From NCBI GenBank assembly GCA_033725935.1, contig MU867060.1:855316-919315 (forward strand): DNA of 64,000 bases, in the 5' to 3' direction. A model generated the notes under the pieces. It saw nothing but the letters and a program-made list of their open reading frames with translations, searched no databases and was not told where the DNA came from. The translations under genes were made by a program, and so were the position numbers. The stretch comes from Cladorrhinum sp. PSN259 (Eukaryota > Ascomycota > Sordariomycetes > Sordariales > Podosporaceae). This document shows positions 33,624 through 44,991 of this stretch, one piece after another; within the stretch, counting starts at the first letter, position 1; each line of letters begins with the position of its first letter.

Positions 33624-35769
33624 TCACAACCATCGACTCCCAACGTTGCAACCCCTATCCCTACAGGTACACTCGCAAGTCTTCTTATCCGGTATACACT
33701 CGTGATTACTCAAATTCAAGGGGCAGTCCGGGTGCTCACACGCCATATCCGGCGCCAACCATGGATGATGGTGATGCTTTCTCTTTTGGGTCTGCTGAAG
33801 TGATGGCGGGCCAGGCACGGGAAATCCTGCGCCTGCACTTGCTGCACCTGAACCTCCGGGGTTACCACCGGGATGATCAAGGTCCTGAGGAGGGGGCGAA
33901 TACGCCGACGAGTCACCACCACTGAACGGCGTCCCCGTCATATCCGCGTAGCCATGCGGACCATAAGACATTGGTTTCTGGTCTGAGAGATGGTACTGAT
34001 GATGCTGATCATGGTAATTGTTGCCTTGCGGCCATGGTGATCCATCGTTTGCGGTAGGCTGTGAGCCAGGACTGCTTTCACGGGGAGATGATGCTGGGTT
34101 CTTAGGCTTCTTAAACACTGGAGGGGGGACCATAGGAGGGAGGAAGACTGCCTGAGCGCTGCTGCCGCCACCCGAAGCAGGGGGCCCGGTGGGTGGCATG
34201 TCCATTGGCGGAAGGGAAGATGGAGAGATACCGTCCGGCGGGATGTTGGAGAGGGGTGCACTTTCTGGTCCGCTGGGACCAAAGTTCGCTGGCGGAATGC
34301 CTTGACCTGTCATGTTGCCTTCGAAGCCACTGCCTGGGGGCATGCTTCCGATCGGGGGCGGCCCAGCTTCAGGCGCGATGGGTGAGACGCTAGAATATGG
34401 CTGCAACTTCTCTGGTCCGCTGGGGTCGAATCCCGTGTGAGTTCCTTCCATCCCTGGCGGCGGCATGGATGGCCCAGTGCTGTTGATCATGGCAGTGGGT
34501 GCGGAGGTGCTGGTTCCCGGTGCAAGGAAGTGCTTATAGGCGTAAAAAGCACCCCCAACGAGTGCAGCGACCGCAGCTACGACGCCGATGCCCACACCCG
34601 CTTTGGCACCGGCTGTGAGACCTTCCTTAGAGCCGACGCCGACGGTGCAGTTCTTGATTGGCTGATTGGAGTTGGTGAGAATGGAGAAGAGGCCATCCCG
34701 AGGGGAATTGCTCGCCGTGACGACAACCTCAAGAGTCCCACTATTCGGAGCAGTGAGGTTGACAAACTGGCGAGTTGTCGCATATTGTGTGATAGACTGG
34801 AAGGTCTTACCGCCCATCTTTGCTTCAAGCACTAGTTTGTCACCAGTGAAGCTGACGGCAGTAAAGTTTGCATTTTCACCCTTCTCGGCCGAGTATTTCA
34901 ACGTGACGGCGTTCGATCCGCTGATGAATTGTGTCGTAGCAAGTCCAGCCAGCAGTCTATCCCCAGCTCCTTGGGGGTTATCCTTAGCAGTAAGTCCATT
35001 AAGAAGGACATAGTTGATAAAGTTCTGACTCCCAGCCGCAACGGTGATAGTCGCGTAAACACCCTTAGAGTCTCGCAGGGCGCGCAGGACGGAGGTGGGC
35101 TGTGCCGATGCCGTATAATCCAGGTAGCCAAACGACACCCGTATCCCTTGGCTCGTAGCATTATTGATGGCGTTGACCAGCTCTGCAGTATCATAATCCT
35201 ACAGCGAAAAACAAAAAAATCAGTTCCCCGGTCCACATGTGATGAGAGTTTGGAGGAGTTGAAAAGCTCACCGAACCATCCGTAAACACAACAATAGCAC
35301 TCCTGTCCTTTGTCTCCCCAGACATGGCAGCAATATGATTCATAGCCATGTAAACGCCTCCGGCAATGTACGTTCCCCCGCGAATCTTGATGCCACTAAT
35401 AGCAGCATCCGCAGCTGGATCGCCAGGATCGCCAGGTCCAAATACCGTATCGGCCTCCGTGTCAAACGCAACAACGGCGACTTGATCTGCCTTCTTCCCG
35501 CCTCCGGCTTCCTTGTTAGAGATCAAAAAGTTGTTGAGGGCTTGCCCGGCTGCCAGGCGCAGGTCGTCTGGATCAGCACTCGACATGGAACCCGATCTAT
35601 CGATAACGATGACCACCTTTCTGTTGCCATTGTTGCTGTTGACGGTAAGGTCTGAACATGTCTGGACCTCTGCTCGTTTCAGCAATTGGTGGGCTGGTGA
35701 CACCGCCGGTTTCGCGACGGAAGTCGTGACAAGGAGAAGCAGTCCCGGCAGAAAAGATAGAGCCCGCAT
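33624..35769 (-). CDS. Secreted/membrane von Willebrand factor A domain protein
   Basis: Two exons, 35769-35272 and 35198-33624; 73-nt intron (GTGAGC...CTGTAG). Product 690 residues. ATG 35769 gives a signal peptide (MRALSFLPGLLLLVTTSVA). A vWA domain spans about 50-225: MIDAS motif D57-x-S59-x-S61 (VIDRSGSMS), a Thr in RGGTYIAGG, and FTDGS at the exon join, so metal binding should be intact. A second beta-rich region (about 230-355) follows, with N-glycosylation sites such as NFT and NCT. Residues about 363-386 (AGVGIGVVAAVAALVGGAFY) form one transmembrane helix. The remaining 300 residues, presumably cytosolic, are Pro/Gly/Ser rich and end in a His cluster and a Cys cluster (CEHPDCPLN, CECTCRDRGC). 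vWA domains mediate metal-dependent protein contacts; a surface adhesion or wall-sensing receptor is plausible. No named family recognised. Confidence 0.82.
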
Positions 35770-36385
35770 GATTATGAGTTTGATGGCTTGCGGGTTCGAG
35801 ACTGAAGTGCTGAACTCTTCCCGAGATACAACAATCTCAATAATCAACCCTCAGCCTATTGATATAGGATCAAAGAGGGAGCCCACAATGTAGTACAGCA
35901 ATTCTCTTTATCTTTTTGCAGCCCCCCCTTTTCTTCTTCTTTTTTTTGCTGCCATTATCACGCCGAAAACCGATTCCCGAAGGCTGGCATAGAGTCCTAT
36001 GCGCGTGGCATCGCCACATGGTGTTTTAGGGCTGATCTTTGGACAGTTTGGGAGCAAAGGCGGAGCAGAATAGCCAACCAGCTGGCTGCACAGTATTGAC
36101 AAGTTCGGAGGAGGCTGCAAGCCATCGGAGTTAGTGCGCACTCAGCCTATGTGAATGTTTGTTTCAGTTTCAGCCAGGTAATAGCTGGTTTTCTGCCAAC
36201 TCAAAGAGGCAAGCTTGCAGTAAAGAAGTCTTTAGTTATGACTGGATGTCTGGCAGCCCTGCCATTGGTGACCTGGACGACTTATTATCACGAAATGATA
36301 GCCAAGACTTGCGGTGACTCCTTGTATTCCAAGATGATGAGCTGGGCAACTCTTCGCATGCTGAGCATTTCGATTTTTTTGCATT

Positions 36386-36444
36386 CCCCCCCCCCCCCCC
36401 ACCCCCCTTTTTTTTTTTTTTTTTTGGGGGGGGGGGGGGGGGGG
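36386..36444. repeat. C15-A-C6-T18-G19 homopolymer array
   Basis: Consecutive homopolymers in which the C and G blocks are complementary around an all-T loop, so one strand can fold into a G:C hairpin, and each strand has a G-quadruplex or i-motif block. Homopolymers this long are also where sequencing and assembly fail, so the exact lengths are uncertain. Confidence 0.8.
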
Positions 36445-37352
36445 CGGAAATGAAGCTATCACTCGATCTGTGCCATTACGTATAGATCAAGACAGAACTG
36501 CCGCCCTGGTCCAGTCACTGAACTGACTCTTATAATTGAAATCTTTTCTTATCCCAAGCATTAGCAGAAAATAAGTCTTCAAAAACAGGGAGGGGAAGCT
36601 AGACTAAAAGCTATCCAAAATAGCTTCCAAGACCTTCCAAGCCACTTGATCAAGTTCTCGACCACATGTGGCGTTCAGGACCTCAGCTGGGATTAGCTGC
36701 AAAAGTTCCTCGTCGATTCTCTTCCCATTTCTTGTTTGCAAAGACATGGCTCGCTCGTAGCTCGTAACACATCACCCGATTTTTCGATCCAGTTTGCTTT
36801 TCTCTTGGCTTTCCAAGAATCTCCTTGCCAGATTTGATGATGCCAAGCATGTGATTCACAACCCCCCCAACAATCCGAGCGACCCAATGCAACCGAACCC
36901 GAATAAGAATAACGCTAATCGTGATAAGCTTCATTCTAACAGGCAAAAAACAAAGGTAACGTAATCAGAACATTCGCACAGACCTCAATGCAGGCATTGT
37001 ATCATCGCGCCCGCTTGATTTTTTTATAGTATCTGCTCATGTCAGTCCCATTTCGGGCAACCGGCATTTGGCAGATGGGCTAACCACAAGACAACTTGAG
37101 AGAAGGAGAGAGTGAGAGAAAGGAAAAAAAGGAAAAGGCGAAGAAGAGAAATGATTAAGAATGAAAGAAAATAGCATAGAAAAGAAAGACGGGAGAACCC
37201 CAGAAAACAGAGAGAGAACTACAAACAGTAGAGTTCACTTGACCGAGACCAACAAAGTCGGGTAAATGAACCCATCAAAAGACAAAATATTCGTATTATG
37301 ATCCTCCCACTCCCGCCTCCGAAAAAGACATATGCAACGATGAACCTCGCTA

Positions 37353-37390
37353 GATGATGATGATGATGATAATGATGATGACGACGACAA
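37353..37390. repeat. (ATG)n microsatellite drifting to (ACG)n
   Basis: Trinucleotide run beginning with several ATG units, then imperfect AATGATG and GACGACGAC. It is probably in the flavohaemoglobin 3' flank. Confidence 0.75.
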
Positions 37391-37949
37391 TAACCGAGAA
37401 AATCATAGACTCCCTTGATCGTACAACAGACACAACCCTATCTCCGAAATCTTCCAATCCCTCCTGGCACCCAAAAACCAGCCACCTTTGGTCTGTGAAA
37501 ACACCGTTACCGTGCCCCCATTCCATTCCCCTCTGATCCTCCAGAACCCCCATTTTCTATATGTACGCAGAAATATGCAATGTTGAACGAGAGAAGAACC
37601 ATCCCAATTAAAATGTTGTTATGTGCATGATATGTTGTTGATGTGTTTGTATAATATGTCCGGACGCCAAAACCATTTTGGGTATCGAAACCGCTGTACG
37701 CGCGCAACTCTTCCAGGTCTTTATTTTTCCTCCCCTATCCAAGGAACAAAAAAATTCCGCATTGATCGCTCATCTCCCTCCAATTCCTTCGTTGTTGGTC
37801 AAATTAATTCTCAACCTTTCATACGTACTCTGCCTCCGGTCCTGCCAGAAGCAGAAGTAAAAGAAGCTCTTAACCACCTGTTGCCAGTAGTCGAAGATCG
37901 AGCGGGCTCGGCGCAAAGTCTGTTTTCCCTTTGTGTCGTCTCATTACAC

Positions 37950-39353
37950 TCATGGGTGCTTGAATGCAAGGTCACCAGTCGAGAAGAGCTCAAAGTGCAC
38001 CCGCGAGGCGAGAACACCCTGGGACTTGAGGTAATCCGACATTTCCATCATGAACTGCTCCGGTCCGCAGATGAAGTACTCGGTACCGCCGTGAGTGAGG
38101 TGAAGATCCTCAGCCTTGACCTTGGCAAGATCCATGCGGAAGTCGTAGTTGTAGTTGACGCCAACAACATCGTTGCTGGCCAGGTGGGTCTTGAAGATGT
38201 TGGTGTGGAAGTTGGGATTCGTGCGACGAAGGTGCGTGACGTGTTCCTCGAATGGCACAGAGCGTCTTGAGCCGTGGATCCAAGAGACCTGGCGATTGGG
38301 CTGTATTTGCTGAACAGTATTGACAATGGAAACCATAGGAGCAACACCCACACCCGCTGATATCAAGACGAGCGGCACATTGCTGAGGTTGTTGGTGTCG
38401 AGAAAGAACTCACCGGCCGGGTGGGAGAGATCGACTATTGAGCCTGCTGGCATCGAATCGATGAGCATGTTGGAAACAACACCAGGGTGGAAATAGGATT
38501 GGGAAACCGAGTTGGAGTATCTTGCGCCCTCATCCCGCTTGACGGTGATGCGATAATAGTCCTCCTTCCATGCCTCGCTAAGCGAATACTGCCGCGACTG
38601 AAGGTATCCCTCGGGGCCGTTGACCCGAACCGAGACGTACTGTCCAGGGAAGAACTTGGGCAGCTTCTTGCCGTCCTGCGGCACGAGGTAGAAGGAAAAG
38701 ATATCCTCGGTTTCGGGCACCACCCTGTCGATCTTGAACTTGCGCCATGAGTTCCAGTCCTCAAAGTCCCTGTACATCTGCTGCTCACGCCCGATGAGCA
38801 TCTTGGCGAGCAGCCAGTAGGCCTTCTCCCAGGCTTGATGAACCTGGGGCGTCATTGCGGGGCCGAGAACCTCGGTGAAGGCCATGATGAGGTACTTGCC
38901 TACGATCTCGTAATGTTCGGGCTGGATCCCCAGGGAGCAGTGCTTGTTGCACATGCGCTCAAACTTGGGGATAAGCTCGCTGATGTGGTTGATATTGGCA
39001 GCAAAGTTCAAGATGACGGCTGTCAGGGCCCGCGGTTGCCGGCCATTCTTTTGGTTGACGCTGTTGAAGTAATTGTTGAGCTCTGGGTGATCGCGAAGCA
39101 TGTTCCGGTAGAAAATGGTGGTGATCTTCTCGCCGTGCTCCCGAAGGGCCGGGATGGTGTCCCTGACCAGTTTCGATTGTTGATACGTGAGCGCCATAGT
39201 GACGGTGCGTGTGTGTCTGAAGACTCTGTCTTCTGCTACCCTCTCTTCGGGAACGCTGTCCGGGACTCGTTGATACAAGGACGAACGAAAGGACGACGGG
39301 GCCAGAAAACCGACTTGGGTGCCAAGCTGACTAGATCTCCTACGCTTCGACAT
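37950..39353 (-). CDS. fhb1: Flavohaemoglobin (nitric oxide dioxygenase)
   Basis: Single exon. From ATG 39197 it is 415 residues, the family length. It oxidises NO to nitrate with O2 and NAD(P)H, using haem and FAD, protecting against nitrosative stress. Visible: globin domain with B10 Tyr30 (IFYRNML) and proximal His86 (NKHCSLGI); FAD-binding RQYSL; NAD(P)-binding ISAGVGVAPM and FICGPEQFM. All key residues are present. The frame stays open upstream to ATG 39353, adding 52 residues that start MSKRRRSSQLG, rich in Arg and Ser; the first acidic residue comes only after about 30 positions. This resembles a mitochondrial presequence, so both starts may be used; span given from the outer start. 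Some fungi have separate cytosolic and mitochondrial flavohaemoglobins. No obvious neighbour in the same pathway. Confidence 0.95.
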   Translation of the reverse strand: MSKRRRSSQLGTQVGFLAPSSFRSSLYQRVPDSVPEERVAEDRVFRHTRTVTMALTYQQSKLVRDTIPALREHGEKITTIFYRNMLRDHPELNNYFNSVNQKNGRQPRALTAVILNFAANINHISELIPKFERMCNKHCSLGIQPEHYEIVGKYLIMAFTEVLGPAMTPQVHQAWEKAYWLLAKMLIGREQQMYRDFEDWNSWRKFKIDRVVPETEDIFSFYLVPQDGKKLPKFFPGQYVSVRVNGPEGYLQSRQYSLSEAWKEDYYRITVKRDEGARYSNSVSQSYFHPGVVSNMLIDSMPAGSIVDLSHPAGEFFLDTNNLSNVPLVLISAGVGVAPMVSIVNTVQQIQPNRQVSWIHGSRRSVPFEEHVTHLRRTNPNFHTNIFKTHLASNDVVGVNYNYDFRMDLAKVKAEDLHLTHGGTEYFICGPEQFMMEMSDYLKSQGVLASRVHFELFSTGDLAFKHP

Positions 39354-42300
39354 ATGGTAGACGTCGCATCTCCGGGCGCGATGGCGGACTTCGGGGCTGA
39401 ATATAAGAAAAAAACCTGAAACAAAAAGTGGGCATTTTTGCTGTGTTTTTTCTTCTTCTTCTTTAGGGGCAGCGAGTCATAATTCGACCTAGGTCAGCTA
39501 GCTCGTACGATATTCTCAACACGCAGGGATACCCGAGCAGATTGCCAGATTGCCATGTGCTATCAAACGCTGTCGAAAATTCTTCTCTTGGTTCCATGCC
39601 TTCCATTCGTGGCCAGCCATGTGTTGAACAGGGGGGTGTTGAGCGGTCCACAAGCGGTGCGACTTGGCGATAGCTTCAGCCTTGCGGGCCTCTGCCATGC
39701 CTGCCCGCCAGTGCGGTCGCGTGGTTGCGTGCCGCTGCACATCTTTTAACGCCATGTTTATTTGCCGTCCGACTGCTCCATGCCGAATTATTGAAAAACG
39801 CCTAATTTCCTCATCCCACCGGACCAGAGAGATGGTCTGCTTGGAAGCGCATCGCTCTCCCACCAGAGCGTGACATTCAGCCACGAGCTAAAAACGCTAA
39901 ACGATAACGCCTTCTCCGCTTTTTCCCTCAATGCCAAGAAGTCTTTCTTGGACGAGGCTGCGAAATCCGCTCCTGTGGTGTGGATAATCATTTATGTTCC
40001 ATCAGCCAACGGGAATGAAGGCCATTTTGTAAAAAAGGAACCCCGAAACCCGTCTCCCGACCCGACTGGACGGAAATCGGTCAGTGAGCGCCAACGGCCA
40101 GGCGCGCTACGCAAATACTATTATGTCAATATGACGCTCATGAACCCTTCCCCTAGGTCTCGACAACTAGTACGTGATCGTAGCATCGGGATGCCATGTC
40201 GTCAAAGTTTGTCCTTTTACACCACCCAGGCAGACGCCCCGTGAATTTCCGGACAACCTAGCCAGATGCAACCAGATGGACATTATTGTTCATGGGCGCA
40301 ATCTCCTCCAGCAGCGACTCGGGTGTGCGGCGGTTCGGGAAAAATTCGAGAAGGGCAATATCGAAAGATGTTTGCTGGGTCTGCTGGACAGCAGCGGGGG
40401 TTAGCGGAACCTAGCCAGCGCCATGCATCGATATCCCCGTCAGATCAGGGGTGGACCTTCGGCAGTGGAAATCGTATGACCTCGCTTGAGCCTCGGCCGT
40501 GTCGCTGGTCGCGGGCTCGTTGCGGACTCGTTCGGAACGTAAAGAGTGCGGTTCGATGGAACGCAGGCTCAACCTGGCAGCTTGCACATCAAGTCAATCA
40601 AATCTCCAAGAGACGAAAGTGGTAAAGCCGCGGAAGCTTGAACAATGACGCCACGGAAGCACCCGCTCGGTCGACGTTGAGCGTGTCGGTTTCGATCGGC
40701 GATTGCTGTTATGTAGGCATGGATGGTGCACTGAGTCGTTCGAGTTGTATATTCTTACCACCAGTTTGATTGGGGGAGAAAAGGCGGTCAGGTTTCGGCT
40801 GGGTTTCCTGGAATTGGAGTCCACCCTTCAAATATCAGCTCTCCACCCAGAGAACTTTGGACCCTAAACCGTCTCAATAATCTCTCCATTTCCCATCGAT
40901 TTCCTCCACCAGTCCGGCAAGATGGTTCCGAGTCTGGCAAGGCCTATCTCGGATAGTCTTGACATAGTCTTGGACTAGAAAGCCACCAAGATACGCAATA
41001 TCGGAGAAGTTGGGGATTTGGGGGTAAGATGGGTGCGGATTTTGGAATAGTGGAAGGGATGATGTCAAGACGTCGATCCCCCGGAGCTAAACCACCTGTT
41101 TGACCGTTTCTTTTTCTGGAAAACGAGCTATTTTGACCCTCGAAAAACCCCGTCAATCCACCCGAAAGGCGGCCGCTATCGGGATCACCGACAAGGTCGG
41201 CGAACATTGGTGTCTCGTGTCTGCAATGGATGGAGCCCCGGAGATGGGATGGGACTCGGGACAGTCGGTTGTCCTTGATGGTGCGGATGGCGGCGGATCT
41301 TCCCGGGCGGGAGCGCTTGGCATTCTCCGAGTTTCTCAGCAGGCCCCCGCGAACACACCCAATTCAGCCGTTCATCTTTCGGCTATATTTGCCGCTTACT
41401 CAATGGTTGTCAAATGTCGTTTTTAATCGACCAGGGAGCCAGACTGCCTAGACTTTCGCTGCATGGTCGCACCGCATTAGCGGACCAGAAAAGCAGTTCA
41501 ATCATGCCTCCACCGGATTGCCAGAAACGGAAAAGCCCCCGCGACAATATAAAAATACAAATAACCTCGATGTTGGAAAACGCCGTTGTGGCGACTCCTG
41601 ATTCTCTTTTCGCATGTCAGTTCCCGTGATGTGAGATTTGGCCGAAGCGACAGCATGAAAACTGAAGTCTTCCGGGTAACGTAACCGTGCGTGGACTCGG
41701 GCTTGGCTGCCAATTGTGAGCGGAAATGGCTTTTCTGAGCTGTATTTCGGTGCACATATGTTTTGCTCCGTTTGCTGAGCAGGCCTGGCCTTCTAGGGTG
41801 GTAGCACAGCTGTCGGCTTCTCTTCCGGTAGTAGAGCGTCCACATCCGGGTCAAGCCGCGCCGGCTGTTGTCTCGTCTCTCTCTGGCTGGAGATGTCTCA
41901 GTCAAAAAGCTGTCGAGGGGTTGATGCAGAGTAACCCCAAGTGTTTCGAGTATACACCAATCAGATCGCTCGAGAACCTGAAGGAGCTCTCTGCCGGTGA
42001 TCAGGGTTGGGTTTATCGGCATGCATGCCCGCTAAATGTACGTGACGGCTCAGGAAGTGCTTCTTGGAGATGCAGGTAGATGCAGCTCGGCCGATGCAGA
42101 AGATCGAGATAAACAACCTGAACCGCTTTCTCAAAGATAAACCAACCTTTGTTCATTCGTACGGCAAGCAAATGCCATGTCCATCAAGAGCGGGGCGCTG
42201 GAAGTCGGTGGCATCTTGCCTTATCATAAGAGCTTCAAGACTGCACGATGACGGGATGGTTGGATCACCATGTCTGTCTTCTCGACTGCTATACTAGTAT

Positions 42301-42969
42301 CAGTCGTCACCTATTTGAGGAGGGAACGGTCAGCAGATTTCCCCCTCATTTCGATGCTTGATGTCGGTGTTTCTGCAAACGGAAATCCGGGGGCGTCTCT
42401 TCCCCAATCCCCACAGAAAAGATCGGCGCTAACATGCTCAACCCCCCAATGGCCTCTAGCAGTTGGGATGATTCCGTACCATTGCGTGCTGCCGGATAGA
42501 TGAAGAGGCTCACATATCGACCGCCATGGTTGGTCCATCTCTTCACCGGTCGCCAGGTTTATCACGGTTCGGCTGCAAGATGTATGCAGAGCCCTCCTGT
42601 GAGATATCCTAGCCCAGGTCCTAAACACCAAAGGCTTACACAGTACGAAGTATACTTGCCTTAGCTCTACACCACGCCAGTTTCTTTCTCCGCGAAAAAG
42701 ACAACGAGGGCTAGAGATGGGAAAGTGATTCTAATTATTAGCAATGGAATGGTGTTGTGTGACGAGCAGCTGGTTGCCAGTAAAAACAGATATAAAGCTG
42801 CCTTTGCTTTGAGATGGAAAGCTCCGACGGTTGATAACTTTGAGCGAGGTCTTACTTTGCTAGCAACTGTCTATTCAAACTCAATTCATCTTTGACATTC
42901 CTGACATAACAACAACAACAACACCACCACATAAACATCACCGCATACATATATCACTGGCTCCTAAAG
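39354..42969. other. Divergent intergenic region, flavohaemoglobin to SDR
   Basis: About 3.6 kb between two divergent genes. Many short frames overlap on both strands, including a 174-residue ATG frame at 41498-42022 on the minus strand that is Arg/Ser-rich and motif-free. I support no gene. The right end is the SDR promoter with a TATA box. Confidence 0.5.
42791..42796 (+). promoter_or_regulatory. TATA box of the SDR gene
   Basis: TATAAA lies 174 bases before the SDR ATG. The leader after it is pyrimidine- then CA-rich (ACAACAACAACAACACC), a normal fungal 5' UTR. Similar spacing to the small Cys-rich gene suggests a regulated promoter. Confidence 0.5.
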
Positions 42970-44044
42970 ATGGCCTCGCAAACCATCGTCAGAACCACCC
43001 CCTTCACTCGTTCCAACTCCCTCCTTCCCCTACTACTATCCTCTTCCAAAGCTCTTGCTCCCCGCCTCCCCATCCGTCTCTTCCGCAGCTCCCCACCCAC
43101 TCTCTCCTCCACTCCTATCCCCGAAATTAACCCCGAAACACCCAAAACACTCCGCAAATCCTTTTCAGGCCTCTTCTCCCTCGAATCCCGCGTGATCCTC
43201 ATCTCAGGCGGCGCCCGCGGCGTAGGCCTAACCCAGGCCTCAGCCCTCCTCCAAGCAGGCGCCAAAGTCCACGCCCTCGACATCCTTCAGGATCCCTCGG
43301 GCGACCCCAACTCGGACTTTTCCATCGTCAAAAAGACCTACCCTTCTGCCAGCCTAACCTATCACCAGGTCGACACGCGCGACCAGCAAACGCTCAACGC
43401 GGTCGTTTCCGGCATAGCGAAGCAGGAAGGTAGGCTGGACGGCTTGATCGCTGCCGCGGGCATCCAGCAGGAGACCCCGGCGCTCGAGTATACGAAGGAT
43501 GACAGCGACAGGATGCTTTCCGTCAACGTGACGGGCGTGCTCTTGACCGCTCAGGCGGTGGCTAGGGAGATGGTGAAGAGGGAAAAGGGGGGCAGTATTG
43601 TGCTTATCGGGAGCATGAGCGGGACTGTGGCGAATAGGGGTTTGATATGTCCGTAAGTTTTACTACCCGCCTTTATTTTGATCAAGGTGAACAACCTTGG
43701 ACAAAAAGATGATTGTGTTGTTGACGAATGATGAACATAAAAAAAGGGTGTATAATGCTTCCAAGGCTGGGGTTATTCAGTTGGCGAGGAACTTGGCTTC
43801 TGAGTGGGGACAATATGGCATCAGGGTGAACACCTTGTCGCCGGGATATATCGTTACGGCCATGACCGCTGGGCTGTTTGATGCTTTCCCCGAACGGAGA
43901 AAGGCCTGGCCGGATGCGAATATGCTGGGGAGATTGAGCTATCCCGAGGAGTACCAGGGTGCGGCAATCTTCTTGCTGAGTGATGCCAGCAGCTTCATGA
44001 CCGGCGCTGATTTGAGAATCGATGGTGGTCATTGCGCTTGGTAA
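42970..44044 (+). CDS. Mitochondrial short-chain dehydrogenase/reductase
   Basis: Two exons, 42970-43652 and 43747-44044; 94-nt intron (GTAAGT, acceptor AAAG) joining GLICP to VYNASK, which rebuilds the active site. Product 326 residues. Classical Rossmann SDR: nucleotide motif SGGARGVG at 79-86, IAAAGIQ, catalytic Ser217 in SMSGT, Tyr230-x3-Lys234, and a C-terminal FMTGADLRIDGG. The aspartate in HALDI favours NAD(H). Residues 1-60 are Ser/Arg/Leu rich without acid until PEIN, a probable mitochondrial presequence. Sequence style is closest to fungal polyol dehydrogenases (D-arabinitol 2-dehydrogenase, Sou1-like sorbose reductases), so a sugar-alcohol substrate is likely but unproven. Convergent with the myristoylated protein gene, 266 bases away. 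Confidence 0.88.
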
Positions 44045-44309
44045 AGTATACAAGATGGGAACTATTGACAATTATGGAGTTGCGAAACATTATTTCTTTT
44101 ATAGTTTTTTTATAGTTTTTTTCGTTTCTTTGGATCGGAAAGGGGTATCAAAGCGTGAGGATAATGTACATATACAGCCTGGGTTTACTTTTTCCTCTGG
44201 TTCCCCCTTTGGCTTTGGCCCTCGTGAAATTGACCGAGGAGAAAGAAGCGCGAAGTACGCAAATATTTACACAAGCCAAATCCTGACTCTTACTTCTGTA
44301 TGGTTATAA

Positions 44310-44991
44310 TCACAACGTGGCTGGGGTAACAATACCCTTTTTACCTAGCCGTGCGACAAGACCTGGCTTCAGGTTCAAGTGTTGCTCGATTCTTGATGCA
44401 GACTCCCCGCGCTCCCGGAGCGCCAGTATTTGCTTGACGACCGAGATGTTGACAAACTCGCGCCCTTTGTCTCTCGAGGTCCCAAAGTTCTCCAACTCTT
44501 CCTGGGCCCGGCGTTCAAGATGCCGTCTAGCCTCGAGCACGCTCAATGTCGCATTGTTGGAAGCTGCTGGGAAGCTCGGTTTCGATATTGACTGGCCAAT
44601 GCCGGAGGCGTCGACAAATGGTTGTGCTATGGACGATGGAGAATAGGTGGGGTTTGGTTGCGCAATTCCCATATGCTTTAGTCGGTCGGCAAAGTCTGCG
44701 CTGAGGAACTCGGGTGGGCGATCTGGATTTATGGAATCCTCTCGGATGGCTAAACACTTTGTTAGCAACCGAGTAACACCAAGCTCAAACTGCAACTCTA
44801 TACTGACCATTATTTTTAGTGGTGGAAGCTTGAGGAGCGGCCCGTTGTGTTTTGGGGGATGAAGCAGAAGCTGAGGGAGCTTGACGAGCGACTGTATCTT
44901 GTTTTGGGATGGGTGGTGGTACGGATCCTGGAGCTCTGGATGGGAACTTTCGCACCGTTGACTGTGCGGTCTTGGATCCTCCTGCACCCAT
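44310..44991 (-). CDS. Small protein with N-myristoylation signal and HTH-like C terminus
   Basis: Two exons, 44991-44808 and 44749-44310; 58-nt intron (GTCAGT, branch GCTAAC, acceptor TTTAG) giving KNN joined to AIREDS. Product 207 residues. The start MGAGGSK fits the N-myristoyltransferase rule (Gly2, Ser6, Lys7), predicting membrane attachment. Residues about 8-62 are Ala/Pro/Ser rich and disordered. A middle segment has EFLSADFADRLKHMGI. The C-terminal 60 residues (REFVNISVVKQILALRERG, then IEQHLNLKPGLVARLG) look like a compact helix-turn-helix fold, of a kind I recall in small fungal proteins without clear function. A DNA-binding role would conflict with a membrane anchor, so a protein-contact role is as likely. 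Convergent with the SDR gene. Confidence 0.75.

Larger units (their letters stand above)
35770..37949. other. Intergenic with homopolymer hairpin and purine tract
   Basis: About 2.2 kb. The left part is the promoter of the vWA gene. At 36386-36444 lies a C15-A-C6-T18-G19 series. At about 37095-37170 there is a purine-rich stretch, and at 37353-37390 an (ATG)n/(ACG)n tract; these probably belong to the flavohaemoglobin 3' UTR and downstream region. No supported gene. Confidence 0.55.

Noticed and set aside
37623..38270. 215-residue frame antisense to the flavohaemoglobin
   Set aside because: Shadow of the real gene on the other strand.
41498..42022. 174-residue minus-strand ATG frame
   Set aside because: Arg/Ser-rich, no recognisable family, located in the spacer between divergent genes.
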